From assembly GCA_910579545.1 (NCBI GenBank), contig CAJTVI010000007.1, positions 1-64,000 of the forward strand: DNA of 64,000 bases, written 5' to 3'. The translations under genes were made by a program, and so were the position numbers. The stretch comes from an uncultured Oscillospiraceae bacterium. GTDB lineage: Bacteria > Bacillota > Clostridia > Oscillospirales > Ruminococcaceae. Shown here one piece after another: positions 8,550-17,248 of this stretch. The stretch's first letter is position 1, and the number at the start of each line of letters is the position of its first letter. The notes beneath the pieces are model-generated. The model did no database searches and was not told where the DNA came from. It worked only from the letters and a program-made list of their open reading frames with translations.

Positions 8550-8729
8550 ATGGCGAAAGAGCGTTTTGTAGAGGTCTACTCCCAGGGTGTTGTGAATGTG
8601 GCCAAGATCCTTGTTGATACCGAAACCGGCGTGAATTACCTGCTGGGTTCCCATGACTTGAGGGTGGGAACCGGACTGACTGTTTTGGTCGATCAGGACG
8701 GCAAGCCCGTTGTTACCCCCATAAAATAA
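8550..8729 (+). CDS. DUF6440 family small protein
   Basis: 59 residues, no signal peptide. The pattern RFVEVYSQG, KILVDTETGVNYLLG and LVDQDGKPVV matches what I recall of DUF6440, a small family common in Firmicutes with no known function; this is from memory and not checked. The ATG at 8550 follows AAAGGAGA at good spacing. It sits 125 bp after the LytTR regulator behind a terminator, with TGGTATGCT as a possible extended -10 near 8490, so it may be a target of that regulator. Confidence 0.8.
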   Translation: MAKERFVEVYSQGVVNVAKILVDTETGVNYLLGSHDLRVGTGLTVLVDQDGKPVVTPIK

Positions 8730-8816
8730 ACTGTCCCAGCCAGTGGGGCATACGATCGAATGGATCCTGTCTGTCCGTACCAAACATGAAACTGGAACGG
8801 CTTGGAGGCGTCTGCC

Positions 8817-9269
8817 ATGGCAAACGAGGTCAAAAAATTCATCCGGGAGGCCGGATATGAGCCGCTGGAAGGCCGCTGCATCATCGTCAAATACGCCCCG
8901 GCAAACCTGAGCGAACAATTGGCGGCGTTTTTTAACGCGGAATTTTATGTTCTCCAGATGTGTGAACACGAGATCGTCCTGCTCCCCTTCAGCACCACAT
9001 GGGGCAGCCTGCGCAAGGATGTGACCCTGGTCCTTCCCTATGGGGACATCCAGGCGGTGGAGCTGGAGGACGATATGCTCAACACGGTCATCACCATCCG
9101 CACCGAACGGGACACCATCCGCCTGACCACCCAGCAGGCGGCGCTGAGCGACCTGCGGAGCTCCGGCGTTTACGCCACCATGTATGCCGGCAGCTTCAAA
9201 AACTGGCACAAGGAAAACCTGGAAGGCACCCTGAGGGCGCTGGCCGGATCGGGCGGCCAGCGCGCCTGA
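8817..9269 (+). CDS. Uncharacterised 150-residue protein
   Basis: I do not recognise this family. The protein is soluble, with alternating hydrophobic strands (CIIVKYAP, FYVLQMCEHEIVLLPF, VTLVLPYGDIQAVEL, TVITIRTERDTIRLTT) and a C-terminal helix with NWHKENLEGTLRAL. That layout resembles a PH-like beta barrel capped by a helix, but this is only a guess. The ATG at 8817 has GGAGG 8 nt upstream; a TTG at 8802 is less likely. It follows the DUF6440 gene by 87 bp and may share its transcript. Confidence 0.75.
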   Translation: MANEVKKFIREAGYEPLEGRCIIVKYAPANLSEQLAAFFNAEFYVLQMCEHEIVLLPFSTTWGSLRKDVTLVLPYGDIQAVELEDDMLNTVITIRTERDTIRLTTQQAALSDLRSSGVYATMYAGSFKNWHKENLEGTLRALAGSGGQRA

Positions 9270-9339
9270 CGCCGGCGCGGGCGCATCCAGGGCCGGCTTA
9301 AGGCAAAGGGGCGCGGTTTGCCCCTGGCGCAAAGGGGGA

Positions 9340-9480
9340 GTGTCCATTTCAAGGAGTTTTAGGGGGCTAAGTCCGGGTGCGGGGGAGAGTCTCGAAAGGC
9401 TTTCGGGGCAGGGGTCCTGTTGCCTTGAGAGACTGCTCCCACGCACCCGGCCGGCGGACTTCCCTCCCCGGTTTGGACAC
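9340..9480. repeat. Dispersed imperfect palindrome, copy 2 (intact)
   Basis: Intact 141-bp copy that starts GTGTCCATTTC and ends GTTTGGACAC, giving a 7-bp terminal inverted repeat. The arms near 9371 and 9458 (CCGGGTGCG on opposite strands) fold on each other. It fills most of the gap between the unknown 150-residue protein gene and the phospholipase-like gene. Best copy for defining the element. Confidence 0.8.
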
Positions 9481-9499
9481 GCCCCGCAAAGGCCGGATG

Positions 9500-9528
9500 T
9501 TGTAAAGTTTTGAAAAAACGTGTAAAAT
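9500..9528 (+). promoter_or_regulatory. Promoter for the phospholipase-like/CstA-like pair
   Basis: TTGTAA and TAAAAT with a 17-bp spacer, directly after repeat copy 2. The leader at 9529-9580 can pair AAAGGCG with CGCCTTTT ahead of a T-rich run, a possible attenuator. Confidence 0.6.
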
Positions 9529-9623
9529 AAAGGCGTGCCGGGCGCGGCCCCAGAGCGGGGGCGTATCCGGGGCGCCTTTTGTTTGTTTTTACGCCAACAA
9601 AACCATCGGGGAGGAGCTTTGCC

Positions 9624-10550
9624 ATGCCCGAAGCCTATACCCACCTGCGCACCGCCCGCGCCGCCGCCAAGATGGCCCGGCTGGCCATTGCCGACCCCGC
9701 CGCCTTTGCGGCCGGGGCCAACGGGCCGGATATGCTGTTTTGCTACCGCGCCTGGCGCAAAGCCGAAAAGCGCGGCACAAACCTGCCCGCCTTAGGCGCA
9801 CGGATGCACGAGCAGGAAACCGGCGAAGTGCTGCGCAGCCTGATCGAACACGCCGTTTCGCCGGCCGAGCGCAGCTATGTGCTGGGCTTTTTGTGCCATT
9901 ACGCCACCGACTGCACCCTCCACCCCTATGTGGCCATGCTCACCGCGCCGGGCGGGCTGTACGCCCGCAGGGGCGGGCACGCCTATTTTGAGATCGGGCT
10001 GGACAGCGTTTTGCACCTTAAGGACACCGGCGACGACGCGGTGCCCGCCGCCGAGGGCTGCCCCCGCATTTTGGGCGCGCGGCTGGCCATGATCGGGGCG
10101 CTGCTGCAAAAGGCGGTGTGGGATGCCTACGGCGTTATGGTGAGCCGCGAGGCGCTGGCCGACGCCTTCCACCACACCTGGCGGCTGCGCAGCCTGTTCG
10201 TCTCCCGCTGGAGGGTCAAGCGCAGCATCTACTGGCTGCTTGAGCCGCTGTTTGGCGGGCGGGGAACCATTACCGGCCATGTGACCCCCGCGCCGCTGCG
10301 GGGGGCGAGGAAAAAGGACAAAAAAAAGCTGCCGAACACCTGGCAGGACCCCTTTACCGGCGAAGCCCACAACGACGGGCTGGACGCTTTGCTGGAGCAC
10401 GCCAAGCGCCGCTCGGCCGCCTACATGCTGGCGGCTGAGGGCTACTGGGCCGGCAAGGTGCGGGCCGACCAGCTGTACGGGCTGCTTGGCTCGTCCAGCT
10501 ACCTTACCGGGCTGCCCTGCGGCGCGGCCAAAGCGGTGCAGCCGGCATGA
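9624..10550 (+). CDS. Zinc-dependent phospholipase C family protein
   Basis: 308 residues related to the zinc-dependent phospholipase C/S1-P1 nuclease fold. Histidines and acids that could bind zinc are present: YTHL near residue 4, NGPDMLF near 33, HEQE near 62, FLCHYATDCTLHPY near 90-104 and the HAYFEIGLD stretch near 125. The ATG at 9624 follows GGGGAGGAG. Unlike secreted clostridial toxins it has no signal peptide, so it is probably cytoplasmic; substrate unknown. The stop overlaps the next start (ATGA), tying it to the CstA-like gene. Confidence 0.8.
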   Translation: MPEAYTHLRTARAAAKMARLAIADPAAFAAGANGPDMLFCYRAWRKAEKRGTNLPALGARMHEQETGEVLRSLIEHAVSPAERSYVLGFLCHYATDCTLHPYVAMLTAPGGLYARRGGHAYFEIGLDSVLHLKDTGDDAVPAAEGCPRILGARLAMIGALLQKAVWDAYGVMVSREALADAFHHTWRLRSLFVSRWRVKRSIYWLLEPLFGGRGTITGHVTPAPLRGARKKDKKKLPNTWQDPFTGEAHNDGLDALLEHAKRRSAAYMLAAEGYWAGKVRADQLYGLLGSSSYLTGLPCGAAKAVQPA

Positions 10551-12310
10551 CCGGCGTGTGGGTGCTTGCGGCGGCGCTGCCGATGCTGCCGGCAGGCTGG
10601 TTTTTGATCGGCCGGCCGCTGGCCGGCGGCTGGGGCAGCCGCTGGTGGGGCAAAGAGCACGGCCGGCGCGCCGCCTTGCGGGAGCTGCGCGCCCCCGAGG
10701 CCGCCGCCGGCATCTGGCCGGGCGGCACCGGCTGGATGCTGCTGATCCGCATTGCGGCCGGCGCGGGCGGGCTCTGGCTGCTCTGGCCGGCCGAGGCGGC
10801 CCAGGGCGGCTGGGCGGCCGCCCTGCTCTGGCTGCTGGCAGTCTGGCTTTTGCTCTCCCCCGTGCGGGACTACGCGGTGCTGCATGCCTCGGTGCGCAGC
10901 GGCCGGGGCGCGGCCGGCGGCCTTGCCGGGCTGATGGGCGGCCAGCTAATTTGGCGGCTGCTGCTGCTTTTGGGCTGGTCCTTTTGCGTGCTGGCGCTGG
11001 CGGCGCTGAGCGGCCGCGCGGCCGACGCCTTTTGCGCCGCCGGGCTGCCCGGCACCGCCGCCCTCTCGGCCCCGGCGGGGGCCAGTGCGGCCACCGCCGC
11101 CATTTTGATCAGCTGTGAGGCGGTCAGCCTCGGGGTGGTTTTGCAGTACGCCGGGCTGCGGCGCGGGGTGCGCTCGCTGCTCTCGGCCGGGTTGCTGGCG
11201 GCCGCCCTGGCTGCGGGGCTTGTCTGCCCCATCACCCTGCCGGCCGGGCTTTTGCGGCTGCTGGTGCTGGCCTCGGCCTTTTGCGCGGCCGCCGCCCCCT
11301 CCTGGGTGCTCACCCGGCCGCGCGCCGCCCTGTGCGGGCGGCTGCTGCTCTTCTGCCTTGCCGCCGGCCTGCTGGCGGCCGGGCTTGCGGCCTGGCCCGT
11401 AACCGGGCCTGCCCTGCTGCGGCCGGCTGCGGCCGCCCTGCCCGCCTTTGCCCCCCAGGGCTTTTGGGTGCTTTTGTTTGCGGCGGGCGGGGGCGCGGCG
11501 GCCGGCCTGCAAACCGTGGCGGCCGGCTGCACCGCCAACAACCTTTTGCAGCCGGAGGACTTTGGCCCGGGCGCCCATCCCGCCCCCCGGCAGGAGCGGG
11601 CGGTGCTTGCGGTGGGCTTTGGCGGCATGCTGGTGATCGGCCTGCTGGCCGCGGCCGCATTGGCCCTGCGCTGCCTGGAGCCGGCCGGCATGGCGCAGGG
11701 CGCGGCCGGGTACGCCGGCGCCCTCGCGGCCCTGTTTGCCCGGCTCCGGCTGCCGGCCAGGCCGGCGGCGGTGCTGTTTTACATGGCGGCGGCAGCGCCG
11801 GCCCTCTGCGTGCTGGACGTGGCCGCTGCCGCGGGCCGCAGCGCCCTCCAGGGCTTTTTTGGTTCGGCCAGCCTGCCCGGCCAAAAGCTGGCCCCCTGGC
11901 GCAAGCTGCTGCGCAGCCGCCCGATGGCCAGCCTGCTCACGGTGCTGCCCGCCCTGCTTTTGACCGGCAGCGCCGATGCCTTTTTGCCCCTGCTGGACGG
12001 GCTGGGCTGGCTTTTGAGCGGCCTTGCCCTGCTGCTGGCCCTGGCCGCCCACCGGCGGGCCGGGCGCAAAACCGGTTGGATATGCCCGCTTGCGGCCGCG
12101 CTGCTCTGCGCGGGCTGGCTCTGCCTTGCCCGCTGCGCGGCCCTGGCGCTGCAAAACGGCGCGCCGGCCACAGCCGCGGCGGCCGGCGGCCTTGGCCTTT
12201 TGGGGCTTTTGGCCGCGGTACAGGGGGCAAGGCTGCTTTGGCAGGGCCAAAGCCCCAAAAAACCGGCCCGCAAAGCTCTGGACGGCGCGGCAAAGGATGC
12301 GGGCGAGTAG
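10547..12310 (+). CDS. Divergent CstA-like multi-pass membrane protein
   Basis: 587 residues, extremely rich in Ala, Leu and Gly, with about 14 membrane segments. Parts recall carbon-starvation protein CstA (peptide/pyruvate transporters): the N-terminal GWFLIGRPLAGGWGSRWWG, a mid-region GCTANNLLQPEDFGPGAH where CstA has its conserved GTTSKQL-like stretch, and a following VGFGGMLVIGLLAAAAL helix. Similarity is weak and key residues differ, so the substrate cannot be inferred. It ends with a charged tail. ATGA overlap with the phospholipase-like gene. Could instead be an unrelated transporter. Confidence 0.5.
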   Translation: MTGVWVLAAALPMLPAGWFLIGRPLAGGWGSRWWGKEHGRRAALRELRAPEAAAGIWPGGTGWMLLIRIAAGAGGLWLLWPAEAAQGGWAAALLWLLAVWLLLSPVRDYAVLHASVRSGRGAAGGLAGLMGGQLIWRLLLLLGWSFCVLALAALSGRAADAFCAAGLPGTAALSAPAGASAATAAILISCEAVSLGVVLQYAGLRRGVRSLLSAGLLAAALAAGLVCPITLPAGLLRLLVLASAFCAAAAPSWVLTRPRAALCGRLLLFCLAAGLLAAGLAAWPVTGPALLRPAAAALPAFAPQGFWVLLFAAGGGAAAGLQTVAAGCTANNLLQPEDFGPGAHPAPRQERAVLAVGFGGMLVIGLLAAAALALRCLEPAGMAQGAAGYAGALAALFARLRLPARPAAVLFYMAAAAPALCVLDVAAAAGRSALQGFFGSASLPGQKLAPWRKLLRSRPMASLLTVLPALLLTGSADAFLPLLDGLGWLLSGLALLLALAAHRRAGRKTGWICPLAAALLCAGWLCLARCAALALQNGAPATAAAAGGLGLLGLLAAVQGARLLWQGQSPKKPARKALDGAAKDAGE

Positions 12311-12428
12311 CCCCCCTGCGCGCGGGCGGCCCCAAAAAGGCTGCCGTGCCCACCCGATGCGCCCCCCGGGCAGGGGCGGCCGGCCAAGGGCTGGCCCGCA
12401 AACTTTTTTTAAAAATATAACTGTCTCA

Positions 12429-12457
12429 TTGCACCCCTGGCCAAAAGGGTGTATCAT
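12429..12457 (+). promoter_or_regulatory. Promoter of the MGMT-fold gene
   Basis: TTGCAC and TATCAT with a 17-bp spacer, about 105 bp upstream of the start codon. Confidence 0.6.
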
Positions 12458-12561
12458 CCCCCTTACCGGGGACGCCGCCGCGCGGGGAAAGGCCCCCGCA
12501 CGGCGGCGTTTTTTCTGGATTCCCCGCAAGCCCTTACCATTTACAAAAGGAGGCTGCGCAG

Positions 12562-13053
12562 ATGGCAAACGAGCAGAACAAGGATTTTAACGCGATGCTG
12601 CAAAACAGCAAGGATATGCCCAAAACCGTGATCATCACCGACCCGGCCAGCATCCAGAAGTACGGCGGCAGTCGGATGTATTTTGCCCCGCCCATCGCCT
12701 ACGACCAGGCCATGCGCCGGGTGCCCTTTGGCCGGCTTACCACGGTGGGGGCGCTGCGCGCGCAGTTTGCCAGGGCCGCCGGCGCGGATTTTACCGAGCC
12801 GATCACCGCCGGGGTGTTTGTTTCGATCGCGGCCTGGGCCAGCGAACAGCGGCAGACCGACCCGACCCCCTGGTGGCGCACCCTCAAGGCAAACGGCGAG
12901 CTGAACCCCAAGTACCCCGGCGGCGTCGAGGCGCAGCGGGCAAGGCTTGAGGCCGAGGGGCACACCATTTTGCAAAAGGGGCGCAAAAACATCCGGTATT
13001 ATGTAAAGGACTACGAGGCTTTTCTTTTTGAGCCGGATCATGAGCCGGGCTAA
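12562..13053 (+). CDS. MGMT-family alkyltransferase-like protein
   Basis: 163 residues with the DNA-binding fold of O6-alkylguanine-DNA methyltransferase: VPFGRLTTVGALRAQF near residues 54-69 is the helix-turn-helix part and TPWWRTLKANGELNPKYPGG near 109-128 replaces the active-site region. The usual PCHR cysteine motif is absent (Trp-Arg in its place), as in ATL proteins, which bind alkylated bases and hand them to excision repair rather than repairing them. AAAGGAGG precedes the ATG. Its stop codon overlaps the stop of the convergent Na/Pi cotransporter gene by 4 nt. Confidence 0.75.
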   Translation: MANEQNKDFNAMLQNSKDMPKTVIITDPASIQKYGGSRMYFAPPIAYDQAMRRVPFGRLTTVGALRAQFARAAGADFTEPITAGVFVSIAAWASEQRQTDPTPWWRTLKANGELNPKYPGGVEAQRARLEAEGHTILQKGRKNIRYYVKDYEAFLFEPDHEPG

Positions 13054-14039
13054 GCCGGCTGGGCCGGCGCTTTTTGCCGCCCCGGTGTCAGCCCCGCCCC
13101 GGCCAGGGCCAGCAGCGGGCTGGTGAAGGGGGCAAGTACCAGGGTAGCGCCCAGGTTGAACAGGGTGTGGAAGTTGGCGATGCCGCCGGGGTCCGCCGGC
13201 TGCAAAAGCGCGTCGCCCAGCCCCAGCAGGCTGGCCGCCCCCATCAGGCCCAGGCAGGCGATCCCCCCCAGCAGGTTGAACAGCAGGTGGAACCGCGCGC
13301 ACTGCCGCCCGGCCCCCGCGCCGCCGGCCCGGGCGGCCAGCAGCGGGGTGGCGCAGGCGCCCAGGTTCTGGCCCAGCACCACCGGCACCGCCAGCCCCCA
13401 GTGCACCGCGCCGGTGGCGGCCAGGGCCTGCAAAAGGCCCACCGCCGCGCTGGAGGACTGCAGCAGCATGCTGGACACCGCACCCGCGGCCAGCCCCGGC
13501 AGCGGGTGGCGCAGCCCTGAGAGCATGCGGATAAAGGCGGGGCTTTGCCCCAGCGGCGCGGCCGCGCTGCGCACCCCGCCCAGGCCGCTGAACAAAAGCC
13601 CAAAGCCCAGCACCGCCTGCCCGGCCGCGCGCAGCGGCCCTTTGCGGCAAAACAGGGTGGCGGCCGCGCCGGCCAAACAGCAGCCCTGGGCCAGCAGGGC
13701 GGGCAGGGCCGCCGCGCCCGCGCCGGTGAACCGCAGCAGCTGGGCGGTGACCGTGGTGCCGATGTTGGCCCCCATGACCACCCCGGCCGCCCCGGCCAGC
13801 GGGATGAGCCCCGAGCCGGCCAGGCTGATGGCCAGCAGGGTGACCGCCGCGCTGCTTTGCACCACCCCGGTAATGGCTGCCCCCACCAAAATGCCCCGCG
13901 GCACGCTGCGCACAAGGCCCGCCACCATGCCCCGCAGCGGGCCGGCCGCGGCGGCCTCCATGCCCTCGGCCATCAGCTGCAGGCCGTACAAAAACAGCCC
14001 CACCCCGCCGGCCAGCGCAAACCATCCCGCCGTATCCAT
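13050..14039 (-). CDS. Na/Pi cotransporter family protein
   Basis: 329 residues with two NptA-type repeats, each with a glutamine-serine-rich signature: TGVVQSSAAVTLLAISL near residue 60 and SSMLLQSSSAAVGLLQAL near 190. The family moves phosphate with Na+, though some bacterial members have other roles. It lacks the C-terminal PhoU-like domain of longer homologues. Start at 14039 (MDTAGWFA) follows AAAGGGGG at 9 nt; an upstream extension to 14258 has no support. It lies beside the pst/pho operon, which suggests a shared role in phosphate balance. Confidence 0.88.
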   Translation of the reverse strand: MDTAGWFALAGGVGLFLYGLQLMAEGMEAAAAGPLRGMVAGLVRSVPRGILVGAAITGVVQSSAAVTLLAISLAGSGLIPLAGAAGVVMGANIGTTVTAQLLRFTGAGAAALPALLAQGCCLAGAAATLFCRKGPLRAAGQAVLGFGLLFSGLGGVRSAAAPLGQSPAFIRMLSGLRHPLPGLAAGAVSSMLLQSSSAAVGLLQALAATGAVHWGLAVPVVLGQNLGACATPLLAARAGGAGAGRQCARFHLLFNLLGGIACLGLMGAASLLGLGDALLQPADPGGIANFHTLFNLGATLVLAPFTSPLLALAGAGLTPGRQKAPAQPA

Positions 14040-14238
14040 ACCGCGCATCCCCCTTTTTGCGTTTGGCCCGGCTAAGCGCCGCGTTTGCGCAGCGTCCTTG
14101 CGGCCCGCGGGCAAACCGCCGCCCGGGCGTTTTTCTGTAACAAGGATATGCGCCGCCCGGCCAAAAAAGCCCGGAGGGATGCCACGAGGCGTTTGGCATG
14201 GCAGCAGGCCGCTTGTCTCAGGTAAGGCCCTGCTTTTT

Positions 14239-15924
14239 TCACAGGCCCTCTCTGGCAAAGGAGACGGTTATGCTGGTCCCCGCGCCAACCTCGCTTTGCA
14301 GCTTGATTTGCGCGTGATGGTACTGTGCGATATGCTTGACGATCGACAGCCCCAAACCTGTGCCGCCGGAAGCCTTGGAGCGGCTTTTGTCCACTCGGAA
14401 AAAACGTTCAAACACTCTGGCCTGATACTCCGGGGGAATGCCGATCCCGGTATCTTTTACGGAAACCGTTGCGCCGGTATCACCTGCCGAAACAGCAACC
14501 TCTACTTTGCCGCCGTCTGTGTTGTATTTGATTGCGTTGTCTATCAGATTATAGAACATCTCATACAAGAAGCCCCGTACCCCGTTTATCATGGAATCTT
14601 CGCCAGTCACGGACAGGGCGATACGCCGTTCCTCCGCCCGTTCCCGCAGAGCAAAAGCCGCACTGTCCGCAAGCTCCAGAAGGTTTACCTGTTCCTTTGC
14701 AGGTGCGATCCCCTCGTCCAGCTGGGACAGGTGGATGATGTCCTCCACCAGCGTTACCAGCCGTGCCGCCTCTGTGCGGATGACGCCGACAAACTGCGGA
14801 ACATCCTCTTGCTTGACAAGGCTGTTCTCCAGCAGTTCGGCGCTGCCCATAATGGATTGCAGAGGGGTTTTCAATTCGTGGGACACGTTGGCGGTAAACT
14901 CCCTGCGGCTGCGCTCCGCGGCGGCCTGTTCTGTTACGTCAAAGGCCAGCAGTACCGTGCCCGCCGCAGTGCCGTCCGCCGTGATCCGGCTGATGTCAAA
15001 CTGAACCTCCCGGTCATTTCGCACAGCGCGGATCTCGCTGTGTCCTCCTTCCAGCGCGGCCTGAATGGCAAGATTGATCGTATGGTCACGGTCTACCACA
15101 AGAAATTCCTGCCCAACGCAGGAACTGCCCGCACGGAAGATCATCCTCGCGGCGGGGTTGATGCTTAAAACGACACCTTTCCTGTCCAGCAGGACAAGCC
15201 CCTCGCTCATGTTTTCTGTGATCTGCTCAAATTCTTCGGTTTTTCTTCTCAACGCCCGAAGCTGTGCCTCGATCTGCCTGTGCTGCTGGTGGATGCGCCC
15301 CAGAAGGGGAGATAATTCCTCATAGGCGTCGTTTTCCAGCGGGTGGTCAAGGTCGAGGGAATTGAGCGGCCGGACGATCCGTTTTGCCATCCGGTCGGCC
15401 AGGACGGCAGCAAGGATCACGGCAGCCAGCCCCACCAGCAGGATCGGCTGAAGCATAGCCAGCGCCAGGGCCAGCACGCTCGCCTGACGGATCGAGATGC
15501 GCAGCACGGTCCCATTGTTGAGGGCCCGGGCATAATAGAGCGTCCGCCGGGTCCATGTATCGGAGTAGCGCACGCTGCTGCTTTCACCCGCGGCAAATGC
15601 CTGACGCACCTCCGTCCGGTCCCCGTGGTTTTCCATCCCTTCGGCCGGTTCCTCCGAGTCAAACAGCACTGTTCCATCCGAGGCGATCCAGGTCAGCCGG
15701 TACTCGGGCGTCCAGGTGTAGCGCAGGTCCCGGGCGGTCAGCTGTTCCAGATAGGCCTGCCCGCCCTGCTCCACCGCGCAGGCCGCCAGCCGCAGCTCAT
15801 CCTTGAGTTGGTTCATCTGCACCGTGCCAAAATAGTCGTACAGACAGCCCAGTATCACCGCAAAGCTGCCCAGCAGTACCGTTGCCGCAATGACCAGGGC
15901 GGAGCGAAAAATCTTTTTGCTCAT
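14239..15924 (-). CDS. phoR: Phosphate-type sensor histidine kinase PhoR
   Basis: 561 residues: helix 1 (about 8-30), an extracytoplasmic domain (about 31-165), helix 2 (about 167-190), HAMP-like linker, PAS domain (about 235-330), HisKA with SHELKTP (phosphohistidine near residue 349), and HATPase with NLIDNAIKYN, DTGIGIP and GGTGLGLSI. It autophosphorylates and passes phosphate to PhoB. The ATG at 15924 overlaps the phoB stop (ATGA). Last gene of pstSCAB-phoU-phoB-phoR; its placement after phoU supports phosphate sensing through the Pst complex. Confidence 0.93.
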   Translation of the reverse strand: MSKKIFRSALVIAATVLLGSFAVILGCLYDYFGTVQMNQLKDELRLAACAVEQGGQAYLEQLTARDLRYTWTPEYRLTWIASDGTVLFDSEEPAEGMENHGDRTEVRQAFAAGESSSVRYSDTWTRRTLYYARALNNGTVLRISIRQASVLALALAMLQPILLVGLAAVILAAVLADRMAKRIVRPLNSLDLDHPLENDAYEELSPLLGRIHQQHRQIEAQLRALRRKTEEFEQITENMSEGLVLLDRKGVVLSINPAARMIFRAGSSCVGQEFLVVDRDHTINLAIQAALEGGHSEIRAVRNDREVQFDISRITADGTAAGTVLLAFDVTEQAAAERSRREFTANVSHELKTPLQSIMGSAELLENSLVKQEDVPQFVGVIRTEAARLVTLVEDIIHLSQLDEGIAPAKEQVNLLELADSAAFALRERAEERRIALSVTGEDSMINGVRGFLYEMFYNLIDNAIKYNTDGGKVEVAVSAGDTGATVSVKDTGIGIPPEYQARVFERFFRVDKSRSKASGGTGLGLSIVKHIAQYHHAQIKLQSEVGAGTSITVSFAREGL

Positions 15925-16595
15925 GGTGTCAGCTCCCATCGGTATCCCACATTCCGAACCGTTGCGATCCCCGCGCCATATCCCCCCAGCTTCTGCCGGA
16001 GCGTCTTGATGTGCATATCCACCGTCCGCGTTTCCCCGGTGTAATCTACACCCCAAACGCCGGACAAAAGTTGTTCTCTGGTGAACGCGACACCGGGGCG
16101 GGAGAGGAACAGCCGGAGAAGTTCAAATTCTTTGTAGGTAAGGCAGACGCGTTCCCCGTCTGCAGTAACTGTCCGTTCTTCCAGATCGACCGTCAGGCCG
16201 CCGGCCGTCAGCTGCCTTGCGGCAGGCGCGGGCTGGCACCGGCGCAAAACGGCCTTGACCCGTGACACCATCTCCATCATGCCAAAGGGTTTGACCAGGT
16301 AATCGTCCGCACCCAGATCCAGGCTTTGGATCTTGTCGTATTCCGCGCCCTTGGCGGTAGCCATAATGACCGGAATATCCGCAAACCGCGCCGATGCTTT
16401 CATCCGCCGCAGCAGTTCCACGCCGTTGATCCCCGGCAGCATAACGTCCAAAAGCACAAGCTCCGGCCTTTCGGTTTCCATTGCTGCCAGGAACGCTCCG
16501 CCGTCCTCAAAGCCCCTGGCCTCAAAGCCGGTGGAGCGCAGGGTGTAAAGCTCGATATCCCGGATGCTGGCATCGTCCTCTACACACCAGATCAT
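15921..16595 (-). CDS. phoB: Phosphate response regulator PhoB/PhoP
   Basis: 224 residues, OmpR/PhoB type. Receiver domain with VEDD (5-8), phosphoacceptor Asp50 in LLDVMLPG, Thr80 and Lys102 in VKPFG; a winged-helix DNA-binding domain follows (about 128-222). It should bind TTTACA-like direct repeats such as those upstream of pstS. Overlaps phoU by 4 nt at its start and phoR by 4 nt at its end. Confidence 0.94.
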   Translation of the reverse strand: MIWCVEDDASIRDIELYTLRSTGFEARGFEDGGAFLAAMETERPELVLLDVMLPGINGVELLRRMKASARFADIPVIMATAKGAEYDKIQSLDLGADDYLVKPFGMMEMVSRVKAVLRRCQPAPAARQLTAGGLTVDLEERTVTADGERVCLTYKEFELLRLFLSRPGVAFTREQLLSGVWGVDYTGETRTVDMHIKTLRQKLGGYGAGIATVRNVGYRWELTP

Positions 16596-17248
16596 AGCGT
16601 TTCTCCTTTATGCTCGCCTGTCACGGCAAAGATCACCCATTCCGCAATATTGACCGCGTGATCTCCGATGCGTTCCAGATACTTGTCGATCATCAGCAAA
16701 TCAAGCGCGTGTTCGCCACATTCTGGGCTTTCCGCAATGTTCCCAATCAGCACCTGCTTCACCTGGTCGAAGCACTTGTCTACAATATCATCATGGTCGA
16801 TCACCAGCCTGGCGCGGGCAGTATCTTTCTGAACATAGGAATCCACGCTCTCTGTGACCATCCTGATGACCTGTGCCGCCATTTCCCGGATATGGCCCAC
16901 ATCCTCCGGTACATATCCCTGGGCCAACATCGCCAGAATGATCTCCGCAATGTCCGCCGCCTGATCTCCGATTCGCTCCATATCCGTGATGATCTTCATG
17001 GCGGCGGAGATCTGCCGCAGGTCGCGGGCCACCGGCTGCTGTTGGAGCAGCAGCTTCAGACACAGCGTTTCAATGTCCCGCTCCATCTGGTCGATCTCGC
17101 CCTCCAATGGCTTGACTGTTTCCGCCAACGCAGGATCGCCAGCATCCAACGCCTTTGCCGCGTTGGAGATGGCCTCCTCGCACAGCGCCCCCATCTGGAT
17201 CAGTTCCGTATTCAGAAGGGCAAGCTGGCTGTCAAATCTGCTTCGCAT
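16592..17248 (-). CDS. phoU: Phosphate-signalling accessory protein PhoU
   Basis: 218 residues of two three-helix bundles, the usual PhoU size, with the repeated metal-binding patterns ITDMERIGDQAADIAE near residue 75 and MIDKYLERIGDHAVNIAEW near 185. PhoU links PstB to PhoR and keeps the Pho response off in high phosphate. Start taken as ATG 17248 with GGGAGG 8 nt upstream and a one-base overlap with the pstB stop; GTG at 17251 is an alternative. Confidence 0.94.
   Translation of the reverse strand: MRSRFDSQLALLNTELIQMGALCEEAISNAAKALDAGDPALAETVKPLEGEIDQMERDIETLCLKLLLQQQPVARDLRQISAAMKIITDMERIGDQAADIAEIILAMLAQGYVPEDVGHIREMAAQVIRMVTESVDSYVQKDTARARLVIDHDDIVDKCFDQVKQVLIGNIAESPECGEHALDLLMIDKYLERIGDHAVNIAEWVIFAVTGEHKGETL

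Noticed and set aside
10946-12568. Minus-strand open frame (540 codons) opposite the CstA-like gene
   Set aside because: Arg/Gly/Pro-rich shadow; the plus-strand frame has membrane helices, ATGA coupling and a promoter.
13123-15168. Plus-strand open frame (681 codons) across the Na/Pi gene and phoR
   Set aside because: Spans two unrelated real genes on the other strand; composition is that of a shadow frame.
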